The notes under the pieces were generated by a model. It was not told where the DNA came from. It worked only from the letters and a program-made list of their open reading frames with translations, and did not search any database. Shown in pieces: positions 41,023-49,690 of a DNA stretch of 49,690 nucleotides. Each line of letters opens with the position of its first letter. Positions within the stretch are counted from its first letter, which is position 1. The translations under genes were made by a program, and so were the position numbers. The stretch is taken from positions 1-49,690 of the IMG/VR virus record IMGVR_UViG_3300030406_003868; one strand, 5' to 3'. Source of the stretch: a virus.

Positions 41023-41253
41023 ATGTTATTTATAGGATGGATTGCAATAGTTACTTGTACAGTTGGTATAGGAGAGTATTATAACTGTAAATACCCAAGA
41101 GTAGAAGAAGGTTATAGTAGTGAAGGATTCTTTTGTAATTGGGAAGATAGAGATTTTTATAAAGAGAATGGTAAGTGGTTGCTTACTCCTATAGATTCTA
41201 CAGATAATTGCTTTGAAGAAAAGTGGAGAGAAAAATACTGGGAGAATAAATAA
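41023..41253 (+). CDS. Membrane-anchored or secreted protein, 76 aa
   Basis: It starts 4 bases after the synthetase-like gene stop. A 16-residue N-terminal hydrophobic helix (LFIGWIAIVTCTVGIG) acts as signal anchor. The rest is polar with three more cysteines (two as disulfide-capable in the exterior part), rich in Glu/Trp, suggesting a periplasmic domain. It may be an imported lysis, spanin-like or superinfection protein; unknown. Confidence 0.5.
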   Translation: MLFIGWIAIVTCTVGIGEYYNCKYPRVEEGYSSEGFFCNWEDRDFYKENGKWLLTPIDSTDNCFEEKWREKYWENK

Positions 41254-41363
41254 TGGATTTTTTAATAGCATTTGTAAAATCTATTTTTATATCTATACCT
41301 ATAATGATAATATGGGTAGCTGTTAAAATTAAATGGAATGAGTGGAGAGAAAGCGAAAAATGA
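41253..41363 (+). CDS. Membrane peptide, 36 aa
   Basis: ATG 41253 overlaps the previous stop (TAATG). One membrane helix (KSIFISIPIMIIWVAVKI) is followed by a charged tail (KWNEWRESEK). It belongs to a run of three tiny membrane proteins in the late block next to lysis genes, suggesting envelope action at lysis or infection. Evidence is coupling and composition. Confidence 0.5.
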   Translation: MDFLIAFVKSIFISIPIMIIWVAVKIKWNEWRESEK

Positions 41364-41508
41364 ATTGCATGAAGAATTAATTATTATAATTTTAGCTATA
41401 TTCTTACATTACGCTATAGAATATGGTAGTAGTTTAGGTGATTATAGTTGCCCAAGCTATTGTGAAGTAAAACATGAACACATAATAAAAAAAGGAGAAG
41501 TTGAATGA
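41338..41508 (+). CDS. Membrane peptide with cysteines, 56 aa
   Basis: ATG 41338 lies inside the previous gene (26-base overlap, another frame) with only a weak GGA site. A charged start (SGEKAKNELHEE) leads to a membrane helix (LIIIILAIFLHYAI) and a tail with two cysteines (YSCPSYCEV). The overlapping arrangement of two membrane frames is like embedded Rz/Rz1 spanin genes, although no lipobox is seen. Its stop overlaps the next ATG. Confidence is limited by the weak start. Confidence 0.45.
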   Translation: MSGEKAKNELHEELIIIILAIFLHYAIEYGSSLGDYSCPSYCEVKHEHIIKKGEVE

Positions 41509-41681
41509 TTGGATCAATGGTAATACAAATGTTAAAAGAAAAAAAAGAAAGCATTTGTACAGAGCTAAATGATATGATTAATATACCATTAGTAAGCGAA
41601 AAAAAAGAACAAGCTTGTATAGAGTCTGTTTTTGATGCTTTTATGGATGTACTAGAAAAAGTTTTAACTAAAGAAAAATAA
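41505..41681 (+). CDS. Small helical protein, 58 aa
   Basis: AAGGAG is 7 bases before ATG 41505, and the ATG overlaps the preceding stop. The product is helical and acidic-basic alternating (MLKEKKESICTELNDM, FDAFMDVLEKVLTKEK) with two cysteines and no membrane helix. No family is recognised. Confidence 0.55.
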   Translation: MIGSMVIQMLKEKKESICTELNDMINIPLVSEKKEQACIESVFDAFMDVLEKVLTKEK

Positions 41682-41692
41682 GGAGAAATAAT

Positions 41693-41770
41693 ATGCCAAT
41701 GGGTAAAGGAACATACGGAAAAAAAAGAGGAAGACCACCTAAAAAGAAAAAAGGGATGAAAAAGAAGTAG
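41693..41770 (+). CDS. AT-hook microprotein, 25 aa
   Basis: AAGGAG lies 8 bases before ATG 41693. The product reads KGTYGKKRGRPPKKKKGM: an AT-hook GRP core in a Lys-rich peptide. It is the late-block counterpart of the AT-hook peptide at 10456-10548. Such peptides bind AT-rich DNA; in the late phase they might neutralise or condense DNA in the head. The motif is clear, the role inferred. Confidence 0.6.
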   Translation: MPMGKGTYGKKRGRPPKKKKGMKKK

Positions 41771-41771
41771 T

Positions 41772-42056
41772 ATGGCTAAGAAAGATCCAAAATTAGTTAG
41801 AGCTGGAGTAAGTGGGTACAATAAGCCTAAAAAAACGCCTGGACATCCAACTAAATCTCATATAGTAGTTGCTAAAGTAGGCAATAAAACTAAAACAATT
41901 AGATTTGGTCAGCAAGGGGTAAAAGGTGCTGGCAAAAACCCTAAATCAGCTAAACAAAAAGCAAGAAAAAAAAGTTATTATGCTAGACATAATGCGCAAG
42001 ATTCTAAACCTAGTAAGTTTAGTGCGCGTTATTGGAGTCATAAAACTAAATGGTAG
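41772..42056 (+). CDS. Small basic phage protein, possibly DUF5872-like, 94 aa
   Basis: It starts MAKKDPKLVRAGVSGYNKPKK and has KTPGHPTKSHIVVAK, GNKTKTIRFGQQGVKG and SAKQKARKKSYYARH, ending ARYWSHKTKW. From memory this matches a widespread family of unknown-function late phage proteins (I believe DUF5872). It is very basic and likely binds DNA inside the head or during packaging. It starts 1 base after the AT-hook gene. The family call is from pattern memory only. Confidence 0.6.
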   Translation: MAKKDPKLVRAGVSGYNKPKKTPGHPTKSHIVVAKVGNKTKTIRFGQQGVKGAGKNPKSAKQKARKKSYYARHNAQDSKPSKFSARYWSHKTKW

Positions 42057-42068
42057 TAAGGAGATACT

Positions 42069-42194
42069 ATGGCTAAGAAAGTAAGTTGGTTGTGGGGAGG
42101 CAAACGATATAGTGGAACTTTAATAAGAGAAACTAAAACACATAAGTTTGCTAGAACTCACAATGGCAAAATTAAAAAAATAAAGAAAAAATAA
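42069..42194 (+). CDS. Basic microprotein, 41 aa
   Basis: TAAGGAG is 6 bases before ATG 42069, and the TAA overlaps the next ATG. The N-terminal part has a Trp-rich beta piece (KKVSWLWGGKRYSGTL), the rest is basic and ends KIKKIKKK. It continues the run of DNA-binding-type peptides (41693-42194). A role in DNA condensation or as a head plug is plausible; nothing proves it. Confidence 0.55.
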   Translation: MAKKVSWLWGGKRYSGTLIRETKTHKFARTHNGKIKKIKKK

Positions 42195-45100
42195 TGCCTA
42201 AAAAACTACATGAAATAAAAGGTTTTTTTGCAGGTACTGTTAGTAACCCGTCTGAAACTGATGTGCCAGAAGACTCAAATGTTAGTAGTTTAGATGTTGA
42301 CAATCATTTATCTACAGGCTCTATAAAAGGTAGATATGGTGATAAAAGTTATGATGCAGGAGGGTACACTACCAATAATCATGTAAGCGAAATATTTACT
42401 ATTACAGCAGGTTCTGCTAACACTAGTCATGCTTTACATAATAAATTTTTTGGTATTAGCTCTCCTCATAACGATTATTTATTTTATTATAATTCAGGTG
42501 GCGCACCAGATCCTGTAATTTTTCCTCAAACCAGATCACTTGAAACCGATGATGGTATTATAAAAATACAAGTTGATATAGCAAATAATGATACTACAAC
42601 TTCAATAGCTACAAAAACAAAGAATGCAATTCATGCTTTAAGTGAATTTACTGCTGATTCTAATTTAAATGTTGTAACAGTAACTCAAGCTTTAAAAGGA
42701 ATAGTTGATGCTCCAAATCCTCATAATAGTGGTTTTACAATAGTAATTACTACGCCTGGTTCTTTGTATAACATAGAAACAAAAACATCTATATTTATAA
42801 AAAATAATGATGAGCACAATTTATTTTACGTTGATAATAAAACTAATAAGTTAAATAGAATAGAAGATTTTTATAACAAAAATAGTAATCAAGAGTTAAA
42901 AAAAGGTAATAATATATCAAGATCAGAATTAAGTTTAGCTAAAAGCAGTAAAATAATTACAGCAGGAAGAGGTATAGATTTACAGCCAAAAACATTTGGT
43001 TATTTAAACAATGATAGTTTGCAAGGGAGTAGAGGAGATTATTTTGAATCTGATGCTCAATTAAAAGCTCCTGATGGAATCAATCCTTTTGGTAGATTTA
43101 CTAGAATTATAAAAGTTTCTAATGATGACACTGGTTTGTATGGTTATGTTAAAGGTCAACCATATATATGGAGAATTAAATTTGATCATGCAAATGCAGG
43201 GACATTAGCTTCTGCATATCCAAGTGCTAGATTAAGCTTTAATGTAGATCATATGTGCAATTGTGTTTCTGTTAGTGCAAGTGATAGTTATGTATGGGTT
43301 TATAATGGACCTGGAGATGATCCTAATTCACTTGAATATAATGCATTTTCAAATAAGAATTATAATGATCCTGAAACAGAAGATAATCCAGGAAGATTTT
43401 ATAAATTAAAAGTTAATGATGATAGTTCTCCTGTTGATTGGGAATCTTCTCCTCCAGTATTAAGTGCTTTAAAAGAAGTAAATATAGCATTTGAAACAAA
43501 TAAAGCAATGGATTGGACTCATGATACAGGTCAAAATAATTATTCTGGAAAAGCTAGATTAGGCGATATGATGGAAACTGGTAATCATACAAAAGGAATT
43601 TTATGGTTTTTATTAGTTCCAGTAAATCCTGAAGGTAATTCTTTTACACAATGGTTTAGATTTTTAAGAGCAAATTGGGTAGCAAATCAAAATATTGCTG
43701 GTGGAGCAGATAATGCAGATAATGATGGTTATAATTCTCCAGATAGCGGTGCTAAATTTAATTCAAATAGTATTCCAAGATGGTTATATGCTGCTAGTGG
43801 AACAGAAGCAATAGATGAAGCAGGTGGAGTAGAAACTATAACTTTTAATGATAAAACACCACAACATATGGGTTTATTAGAAACTCGATCAAATAATTAT
43901 TATTATCCACCAGGCAGTCAGCTTGTTTATGGCAATGCAGGAGCGTCTGATGGATTTACAGGGTGGGCATTTAATGATGGAAATTATTCTAATACTGGAA
44001 ATGGTATGCAGTATTTATATCATTTTCATTACAGAGAATCAGACCAACAATATGTTCAAACACTATTTGACGCTGGTGATGCAACAAATGGAACAGTTTA
44101 TAATATTGCAAGAAATATTGGAATGATTTGTAGTCATGATTTTTCTGGATATACAGGAGATAATTGTGGTACTAATGATAGAAGAGCTAGTACAAATGGA
44201 GCAGGTGATGCAAACGCTGGAAATTCAATAACTGCAAATATATGTCCTTTAGAGTTTTCATTGGTAAATTTGTCTGCTGATTATGGGATAGATGAAGATG
44301 GTACTAATGCAAATGCAGTAGTAGGATGCATGGCTAAATATAATACAGCTGGAGAAGGCATTTGGCTAATTAATAGAATAGATTCTAAAGCTATAGTAGC
44401 AGGTGGATCAGAGTTGTGGGGTGGATTAATATGTGATACTGTAGATAACAATTCAGGAACTTATGAAGAAGGCTCTGCTAGTGATGAGTATAGAGTTAAT
44501 GTTGCTGGTAAAACTGTAATGTATGTTTGCAGTTATTTAGGTAATGAAGGTGCTATGCATATGAATGATACAGATGGATGGACAGATGCTGCTGGAGGAG
44601 GTATTCCAGCTGGACTAGGCAGTGATACTGATTTTGCAAGCGATGCTCATAAAGTATCTACAATGACATCTGATACACCAGATACTGTATTAAGGCAGGC
44701 TAGGCTTTTTAATAATGATGATTTTAACACTATATCTCCATTAGATTTTCATGGTGTATCTATGGTACGAAAAGTTGGCACAGATTCACAAGCAAATACT
44801 GATAATGCTTCTAGTAAAGAATCTACTTTTTTTGTTTTATATAAAAAATATCAAGTTCATGGAGATGATAATCTTGAATATTTTACAGAATTATTAGCTT
44901 TTGATGCAAGAGTTTGTAGTAATAACAAAGGGACTGCTGCATCAGGAGATGTTGATGCAAATATATTTGAAGGAATTGCTACTTTTAATCAATCGTCATA
45001 CAAAATATCATTTGATGGAGATGGTGATTCTGATTTAGCAGGTTCAACATCTGTACATAATCCAAGAATGCAAGATCCTACTTTTGTTGTAGAAGAGTAT

Positions 45101-46690
45101 AATAGTAGTTCTCTTGCTAACACAACCGCTTTGCACACTAGAACAGCAGATACTAGATTAGTATTTTTTGATAAATCAGCAGGTATGTCTTTAAAAGTTA
45201 TGGATTTAGTTACAGATGAATATTTAATTAATTCAACGACTCCTGTTCCTCAAGATGCAAACAATGCTAATGAAAATTATACTTTTATAAATTTTGGTCA
45301 AACTTTAACAGATTTTGGTTTTGGAGGATCTAATTCTATTATATCAAGCTTTACTCCGTCAGCACATAGTCAAAGCAAAAGCAATTTTATATACAATACT
45401 AGTTATTATTATAAAGTTTCTTTTCTTTATGATGGCTACCAAGAAAGTCCTTTAACAAGAGCTCCTTGGGTTTTTACAGCAAGCACATATGATAGTTCTA
45501 ATTATGTAGATGAAACTGATAATTATGAACAATTAGAATTAGCATTAAAATTATCAAATTTATCTCCTAGAATTTCTCATATAAATATATATAGAACAGA
45601 TGATCCTAATAAATTGTATAGATTAATAACATCAATACCATTGGATTCTACTTGGATAGAAGATGATAATGAAGTGTTTAGAAAAACATATATAGATATT
45701 GGAAATAGTGGAGCTAGTTATGAAGCTATTAATAATATGCCACAAGATTTAAGAAATACACAACCTAATTACACTATATCCGAAGTTTTTGAAGGTTCTT
45801 TATTTATTGCAAATTGTTATCATTCAAATGTAGTTGATGGATCTACATATGTTTTTAAATCTCAACCTGGAAATTTTAATCAATTTAACTGGTCTCAAGA
45901 CTTTTTAAAGCTTCCAAATATTCCAACTGCAATGAAATCTTACTTAGGAAGATTGTATATTTGGGATGAAAATAATATGTATGTAGTTAATTCTAATTTA
46001 ATAATAGAAGATACATACGAAGGCATAGGATGCTTAAATTCTAAATCAGTAGTATCTTGTGATGCAGGTATGTGTTTTGCTGATTCTAATAATATTTATT
46101 TACAAACACAAGGATATCCTCAAATAATATCAAATCCAATAGCTACTGCAGGAGACAATACAGGATATCAAGATTTATTAAATACAGCTACATTTGATCC
46201 AAAAATTTATTATATGTCTAAAATTACATCTTTTGTAATTATAGTAAATTCTTCATTTGCCTGGCTTTATAATGTTAGTTCTAAAAGATGGGATAGATGG
46301 TCTGTTTCTAATATACAGTCTGGTATTTTAGGAAAAGACAATGAATTGATTTTATCAGAAACTAATGGTAAATTTGTTAATTTAGCTTGTAATTCTTCTA
46401 GTAGGAAAAATTATACTTGGAAAAGTAAAAAGTTAACTATGGGATCTGATAGCCAAGATAAATTTTTTAAAAAAACAAGAGTAACAGGTACTAATGCTAA
46501 TGTTATAGATACAACAGCTACATCCAAAGGATCGCTTAGTCCTACTTATGCAAACGATACTGATAATGCTGAATATACACACCCAACAGGCGCTACTAGA
46601 AAAGGTAAATGGATACAATATACTATTAATAATGAATCAAATGAAATTGATTCTATTGCGACTATATATAGAGACAGGAATGTTAAATAA
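42194..46690 (+). CDS. Large tail protein, probable nozzle/stabilisation protein, 1498 aa
   Basis: The start IKGFFAGTVSNPSETDVPED and the pattern VDNHLSTGSIKGRYGDKSY recall the N-terminus of podovirus tail nozzle proteins, where the first residues describe a 'defined by nodes' sheet. The C-terminal third has propeller-like segments (KSYLGRLYIWDENNMYVV, SFAWLYNVSSKRWDRW). A long polar central part rich in Asn/Asp/Gly is likely the outer insertion. It is translationally coupled to the peptide upstream. It probably forms part of the tail tube tip; the exact place is inferred. Confidence 0.65.
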   Translation: MPKKLHEIKGFFAGTVSNPSETDVPEDSNVSSLDVDNHLSTGSIKGRYGDKSYDAGGYTTNNHVSEIFTITAGSANTSHALHNKFFGISSPHNDYLFYYNSGGAPDPVIFPQTRSLETDDGIIKIQVDIANNDTTTSIATKTKNAIHALSEFTADSNLNVVTVTQALKGIVDAPNPHNSGFTIVITTPGSLYNIETKTSIFIKNNDEHNLFYVDNKTNKLNRIEDFYNKNSNQELKKGNNISRSELSLAKSSKIITAGRGIDLQPKTFGYLNNDSLQGSRGDYFESDAQLKAPDGINPFGRFTRIIKVSNDDTGLYGYVKGQPYIWRIKFDHANAGTLASAYPSARLSFNVDHMCNCVSVSASDSYVWVYNGPGDDPNSLEYNAFSNKNYNDPETEDNPGRFYKLKVNDDSSPVDWESSPPVLSALKEVNIAFETNKAMDWTHDTGQNNYSGKARLGDMMETGNHTKGILWFLLVPVNPEGNSFTQWFRFLRANWVANQNIAGGADNADNDGYNSPDSGAKFNSNSIPRWLYAASGTEAIDEAGGVETITFNDKTPQHMGLLETRSNNYYYPPGSQLVYGNAGASDGFTGWAFNDGNYSNTGNGMQYLYHFHYRESDQQYVQTLFDAGDATNGTVYNIARNIGMICSHDFSGYTGDNCGTNDRRASTNGAGDANAGNSITANICPLEFSLVNLSADYGIDEDGTNANAVVGCMAKYNTAGEGIWLINRIDSKAIVAGGSELWGGLICDTVDNNSGTYEEGSASDEYRVNVAGKTVMYVCSYLGNEGAMHMNDTDGWTDAAGGGIPAGLGSDTDFASDAHKVSTMTSDTPDTVLRQARLFNNDDFNTISPLDFHGVSMVRKVGTDSQANTDNASSKESTFFVLYKKYQVHGDDNLEYFTELLAFDARVCSNNKGTAASGDVDANIFEGIATFNQSSYKISFDGDGDSDLAGSTSVHNPRMQDPTFVVEEYNSSSLANTTALHTRTADTRLVFFDKSAGMSLKVMDLVTDEYLINSTTPVPQDANNANENYTFINFGQTLTDFGFGGSNSIISSFTPSAHSQSKSNFIYNTSYYYKVSFLYDGYQESPLTRAPWVFTASTYDSSNYVDETDNYEQLELALKLSNLSPRISHINIYRTDDPNKLYRLITSIPLDSTWIEDDNEVFRKTYIDIGNSGASYEAINNMPQDLRNTQPNYTISEVFEGSLFIANCYHSNVVDGSTYVFKSQPGNFNQFNWSQDFLKLPNIPTAMKSYLGRLYIWDENNMYVVNSNLIIEDTYEGIGCLNSKSVVSCDAGMCFADSNNIYLQTQGYPQIISNPIATAGDNTGYQDLLNTATFDPKIYYMSKITSFVIIVNSSFAWLYNVSSKRWDRWSVSNIQSGILGKDNELILSETNGKFVNLACNSSSRKNYTWKSKKLTMGSDSQDKFFKKTRVTGTNANVIDTTATSKGSLSPTYANDTDNAEYTHPTGATRKGKWIQYTINNESNEIDSIATIYRDRNVK

Positions 46691-48729
46691 TGGCAATATC
46701 AACAAAAAGAACTCCTAATGTAGGAGATTTAAATCGTGCAGTAAAAAAGATTTATGATGATATAAATGACATTATTAATTCTGTAAATAGAGAAGTAAGT
46801 TTATCTAATCCTATTGGAGGAAAACCAGGCGATATTAGAGTAATAAAAGATTCATCTTCAAAAATAAATACAACAAAACATAAATTAGAATTTAGATCTG
46901 ATGAAGGATGGGATAAAGTTATAACTATGCCAAGAAATCCTGATAAAAATGCTATGATAGCTTACAATACAGAATCAGAAACATTTGAATGGGTTAATAT
47001 AGATGATGCATTAGATATTAGTATGTCTAGTCCTGGCAAAGCAACTTTATCGTCAACATCAAATGCTTTATCTAAATATAGGCAAGCGTATAGCGTTATG
47101 GGGGCTGGGAATAATTATGCTAATGGATTGCTTCTTGCTGGATCTGAAACTCATAACTCTCATTTTTTAAGAAAAGATGGTACATGGGCTCCAATACCTT
47201 CTGCTAGTTTTCCAACTGGAGATAGTGGTAACGCTGCTATATATGATAATAGTGGAGTGCCTACTTTAAAAGATGGTATAACTCAAGCAGAAATGCAAAT
47301 AGCTATAGGTGGTGTTTATACTGATACTAATACAAACCAATTAACAACATTTAATATCGGTGTAGATACTAATACTAATGCTACTACTATTGCTCATGGA
47401 GAAACTTTAACTTTGACAGGTGGTACTGGCATTTCGACAGAAACAACAGCAGATGGTACTGTGACATTTACTAATACAGTAACTAATACGGATGTTAATG
47501 TAAGTGTAGGTAATTTAGAAACAAGACTAGGTGAAATTGATACAAGTATAACTATAGGCAATTCTAGTAGTATAAATACGACTATATCAGGAGATTTAAC
47601 AGTTAGTGGTAATGATATAAATTTTCCTTCTACAGCTCATAGTACTATATCTGTAAATCCAGCGACAAATCTTGATACAGAAGGATATAGATTGTTTATA
47701 GGAGCTGGTCAAGGTACAGGAACAGCTAAAGGTGGTAGTATATATCTTAGAACTTCATTAGCAGGAGGGTCGTCTAATTCTACAGCTAATGCATATACAA
47801 ATATATTAGGAGTTCATGGAACAGGAGATATAGGTGCTAGAGCTACAAGTAAATTATTTTTTGACAATGTTCTTGGATCTGCTGGTGGAGGTCATACTTA
47901 TATACAAGAATCTGCTAATGATGTGTTGGATATATATGTTGGTGGAGATCAAATGCTTACGTTAGATGAATCTAATAGTAGAGTAAATACAGCTTTTGAT
48001 GTAAATCTTACAACACAAAATGCTATAGTGTTTAATACTTACGATAATAATGATAAAATATATGGCGATGGTACTGATTTAGTTTTTATGAAAGATGATA
48101 GTGATGTTATATTTTTAAAAGACAATGAACTAAGAAGCGATTTGCCTATTAAAGTTAAAGAACAAGCAAGTGCTATATCTGATACTTCTTCATATGGTCA
48201 AATTTGGGTTAAAAATGATACCCCAAACAATTTATATTTTACTAATGATGCAGGAAATGATGTTCAAATTACTAATGGTTCTAATTTAGCAGGTGGTGGT
48301 TCATCTAGTAATTATTATTGGGTTCTTAATGCAGGTTTTAATTATGGTTATGCAGGAGGTACAAAAGTATATATGCCTTTAAATGGATATATAATTGAAA
48401 GTAGTGGTTCAGCAGCAAGAAATGAATATCAAGTAGTTGTAATGCCACACGATGGATATTTAAGCAAAATAATAGTAAGAAGCGAAGAGGCTTGCGGCTC
48501 TTCTGTAGTTGGATTACATAAATCTTCAAACGGTACAGAGATTCCAAATGTCACAGCATCAAACTCAGTTACTGTAGATATGGCTGTTGATGATACTGCT
48601 TATACTTTTACATTTGGAGAGTCTGCAACAGTATCAGGTGGTGATGCAGTAGCTATATCTTTTGACCCAACAAATGATGCTAATGACACCGTAATGACTA
48701 TCGTTTTTGTATTAGATGGAAGTACATAA
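46690..48729 (+). CDS. Tail fibre/adhesin, 679 aa
   Basis: It overlaps the previous stop by one base. A helical N-terminus (NRAVKKIYDDINDIINSVN) likely joins the tail. Then repeated Asn/Thr-rich beta segments follow, with HFLRKDGTWAPIP (a motif of many phage fibres) and Gly/Ser/Thr-rich strands, ending in a beta domain (VVMPHDGYLSKIIVRSEEACG). It has no S74 chaperone, unlike the 1903-residue fibre, so it folds without self-cleavage. It probably gives a second receptor contact. Confidence 0.75.
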   Translation: MAISTKRTPNVGDLNRAVKKIYDDINDIINSVNREVSLSNPIGGKPGDIRVIKDSSSKINTTKHKLEFRSDEGWDKVITMPRNPDKNAMIAYNTESETFEWVNIDDALDISMSSPGKATLSSTSNALSKYRQAYSVMGAGNNYANGLLLAGSETHNSHFLRKDGTWAPIPSASFPTGDSGNAAIYDNSGVPTLKDGITQAEMQIAIGGVYTDTNTNQLTTFNIGVDTNTNATTIAHGETLTLTGGTGISTETTADGTVTFTNTVTNTDVNVSVGNLETRLGEIDTSITIGNSSSINTTISGDLTVSGNDINFPSTAHSTISVNPATNLDTEGYRLFIGAGQGTGTAKGGSIYLRTSLAGGSSNSTANAYTNILGVHGTGDIGARATSKLFFDNVLGSAGGGHTYIQESANDVLDIYVGGDQMLTLDESNSRVNTAFDVNLTTQNAIVFNTYDNNDKIYGDGTDLVFMKDDSDVIFLKDNELRSDLPIKVKEQASAISDTSSYGQIWVKNDTPNNLYFTNDAGNDVQITNGSNLAGGGSSSNYYWVLNAGFNYGYAGGTKVYMPLNGYIIESSGSAARNEYQVVVMPHDGYLSKIIVRSEEACGSSVVGLHKSSNGTEIPNVTASNSVTVDMAVDDTAYTFTFGESATVSGGDAVAISFDPTNDANDTVMTIVFVLDGST

Positions 48730-48824
48730 TGATAGAAAGAACAAAATGTATGGTATGTCAAGAGCCAGTATGGGTAATGAATTGTTATTATCAATGTAAA
48801 AATTGTGGATTTGAGGCACATTGA
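48729..48824 (+). CDS. Zinc-ribbon microprotein, 31 aa, with in-frame extension past TGA
   Basis: ATG 48729 overlaps the fibre stop (TAATG). The product has two CxxC pairs (KCMVCQ, QCKNCG) 13 residues apart, a minimal zinc ribbon. After the TGA at 48822-48824 the same frame stays open for 18 codons to TAA 48879-48881 and reads like protein (EESDNSQVDYLKNPIVDK), so read-through or a recent nonsense change is possible. Either form is short; the role is unknown. Confidence 0.6.
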   Translation: MIERTKCMVCQEPVWVMNCYYQCKNCGFEAH

Positions 48825-48928
48825 GAAGAGTCTGATAATAGTCAGGTAGATTATTTAAAAAATCCTATTGTAGATAAATAAAAAGTTTTAGTAAGTTCCG
48901 AGGTGAACTATGAAAGAAAAGAGGTTTT

Positions 48929-49609
48929 ATGAGTAGACTTTCAAAATGGATAGATAAAAATGTATTAGGCATTAGAAACGCTAATGAAGTAGCAGATACT
49001 ACTAGAAATATGATGCTTAATAACCCTATGTTACAAACATTTGAAGACAGATCAAATGAATTGTACGATATGGATTCTGATTTTTATCAAAAAGGTAGAA
49101 GCTTCTTTTCTGACATGTATGGTAATCAAGGATTAGATCAATTAGCTACTCAAAATAATGCTATGAATAGATTAAATGCAAGAGGTGGAATAGCCCCTGG
49201 TATTGGATTTGCACAATCACAACAAGCTTTAAATGCTATTAATCAAAATGTTGCAAATCAAACAGGTAGAAGTATGATGGATATGTGGAGACAAGGACAG
49301 CAGTTAGCCCAAGGTTATGGTAATCAAGCATCTGGTATTTATAATAATGCAAATCAGATGTCTACTCAACAATATTTAGCGCAAGATGCTGCTAATAGAG
49401 CTGCTAAATCACAATTTACACAAGGAATGATAGGATTAGGAATGAATGCTTTAGCGCCAGGTTTAGGTGGATTAATGGGTATGACAGGATTGGAAAGTGC
49501 TGCAAATCCATATTTACCAAGAGATGCATCAGGCAATATGCAAACAGGTGGATTTACGCCTTTTCAAGCTTTTAGATATGGATATTTACCAGAAAGGACA
49601 TTTGAATGA
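48929..49609 (+). CDS. Small internal virion protein, 226 aa (complete copy)
   Basis: AGAGG lies 4-5 bases before ATG 48929. The protein has an acidic start, long Gln/Asn/Ala-rich repeats (GYGNQASGIYNNANQM) and a hydrophobic Gly/Met stretch (MIGLGMNALAPGLGGLMGM), ending FRYGYLPERTFE. A slender, low-complexity, partly hydrophobic protein before the other ejection-type genes suggests a core or ejected virion protein. The same gene's tail is at 1-192 in a shorter allele. The function is inferred from position and composition. Confidence 0.7.
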   Translation: MSRLSKWIDKNVLGIRNANEVADTTRNMMLNNPMLQTFEDRSNELYDMDSDFYQKGRSFFSDMYGNQGLDQLATQNNAMNRLNARGGIAPGIGFAQSQQALNAINQNVANQTGRSMMDMWRQGQQLAQGYGNQASGIYNNANQMSTQQYLAQDAANRAAKSQFTQGMIGLGMNALAPGLGGLMGMTGLESAANPYLPRDASGNMQTGGFTPFQAFRYGYLPERTFE

Positions 49610-49690
49610 TCGGATTAGCAACAGGGCCAGGAGCTTTATTTGGATATTTAAATAATGCATTTAGTAGAGCTAATAATGCTACTCAAAGAA
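49397..49690. repeat. Terminal overlap, right copy
   Basis: This is the counterpart of 1-273 with a 21-base insertion (7 codons) and a few synonymous changes. It ends inside the gene that begins at 49606, exactly where the left copy continues. Unit length would be about 49396 bases. Confidence 0.85.
49606..49690 (+). CDS. Putative internal virion protein, N-terminal part only (second allele)
   Basis: The first 28 codons of the gene at 189-950 (same start MIGLATGPGALFGYLNN), cut off by the window end. The ATG overlaps the preceding stop as ATGA, just as at 189. It differs only by silent changes. It is not a separate gene but the same one reached again at the closure point. Confidence 0.8.
   Translation, partial: MIGLATGPGALFGYLNNAFSRANNATQR

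Noticed and set aside
1-49690. Integrase, repressor or attachment site (temperate phage); CRISPR array
   Set aside because: No recombinase motif and no CI-type repressor was seen. No regular direct repeats with spacers were seen; the only iterated sequences are the fibre gene repeats and the 22012-22110 cluster.

Overview
The window looks like one complete genome of a lytic, tailed, probably short-tailed (podovirus-like) bacteriophage. The evidence is a full head module (terminase, portal, scaffold, capsid), giant tail and internal virion proteins, an endolysin, a compact early replication module, and nearly no non-coding space. Base composition is AT-rich (about 30% G+C by eye). Most genes start with ATG behind AAGGAG-type ribosome binding sites, which suggests a host that uses Shine-Dalgarno initiation. 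I saw no integrase, repressor, tRNA or CRISPR array, so nothing supports a temperate life style. Bases 1-273 and 49397-49690 are two versions of the same stretch, differing by silent changes and a 21-base indel. The molecule therefore closes on itself (unit about 49.4 kb), and the ends come from two strain variants.

Layout: there are two transcription blocks. The late block is on the + strand from about 22154, through the window end and round to 10434. It runs: terminase pair (22154-24483), portal (24509), scaffold (26586), major capsid (27572), small head and connector proteins (28926-31646), a 1903-residue fibre with a self-cleaving S74 chaperone (31647-37358), endolysin and membrane proteins (37891-40196), a metallophosphoesterase (38966) and a stand-alone class II aminoacyl-tRNA-synthetase-like enzyme (40197). 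Next come a run of tiny membrane and very basic proteins (41023-42194), a 1498-residue tail protein, a 679-residue fibre, and finally the internal virion proteins. The last of these, at 1819-10434, is a 2871-residue protein carrying an RNA-polymerase-like ADSDGD metal-binding motif.

The early block is on the - strand from 21761 down to 10456. It holds many small proteins, a Sak4-like RecA-fold ATPase, a probable ssDNA-binding protein, a primase-helicase fusion, a Gp157-like protein, an Arc-type regulator, an HNH nuclease, a spore-photoproduct-lyase-like radical SAM protein, a GP88-like cysteine protein and several zinc-ribbon microproteins. No DNA polymerase is visible, so replication probably relies on the host replisome loaded by the phage primase-helicase. 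The blocks diverge at 21762-22153 (promoters, AATTGC-type repeats, palindromes) and converge at about 10434-10456.

The least explained part is a set of unusually GC-rich, non-coding segments in the early block. Each is closed by a perfect 7-12 bp inverted repeat (12044-12123, 19674-19805, 19811-19880, 19894-19985, 20129-20213), and they look like structured RNAs of unknown class. Together with the possible injected RNA polymerase and the stand-alone synthetase-like enzyme, these are the best candidates for undescribed biology.
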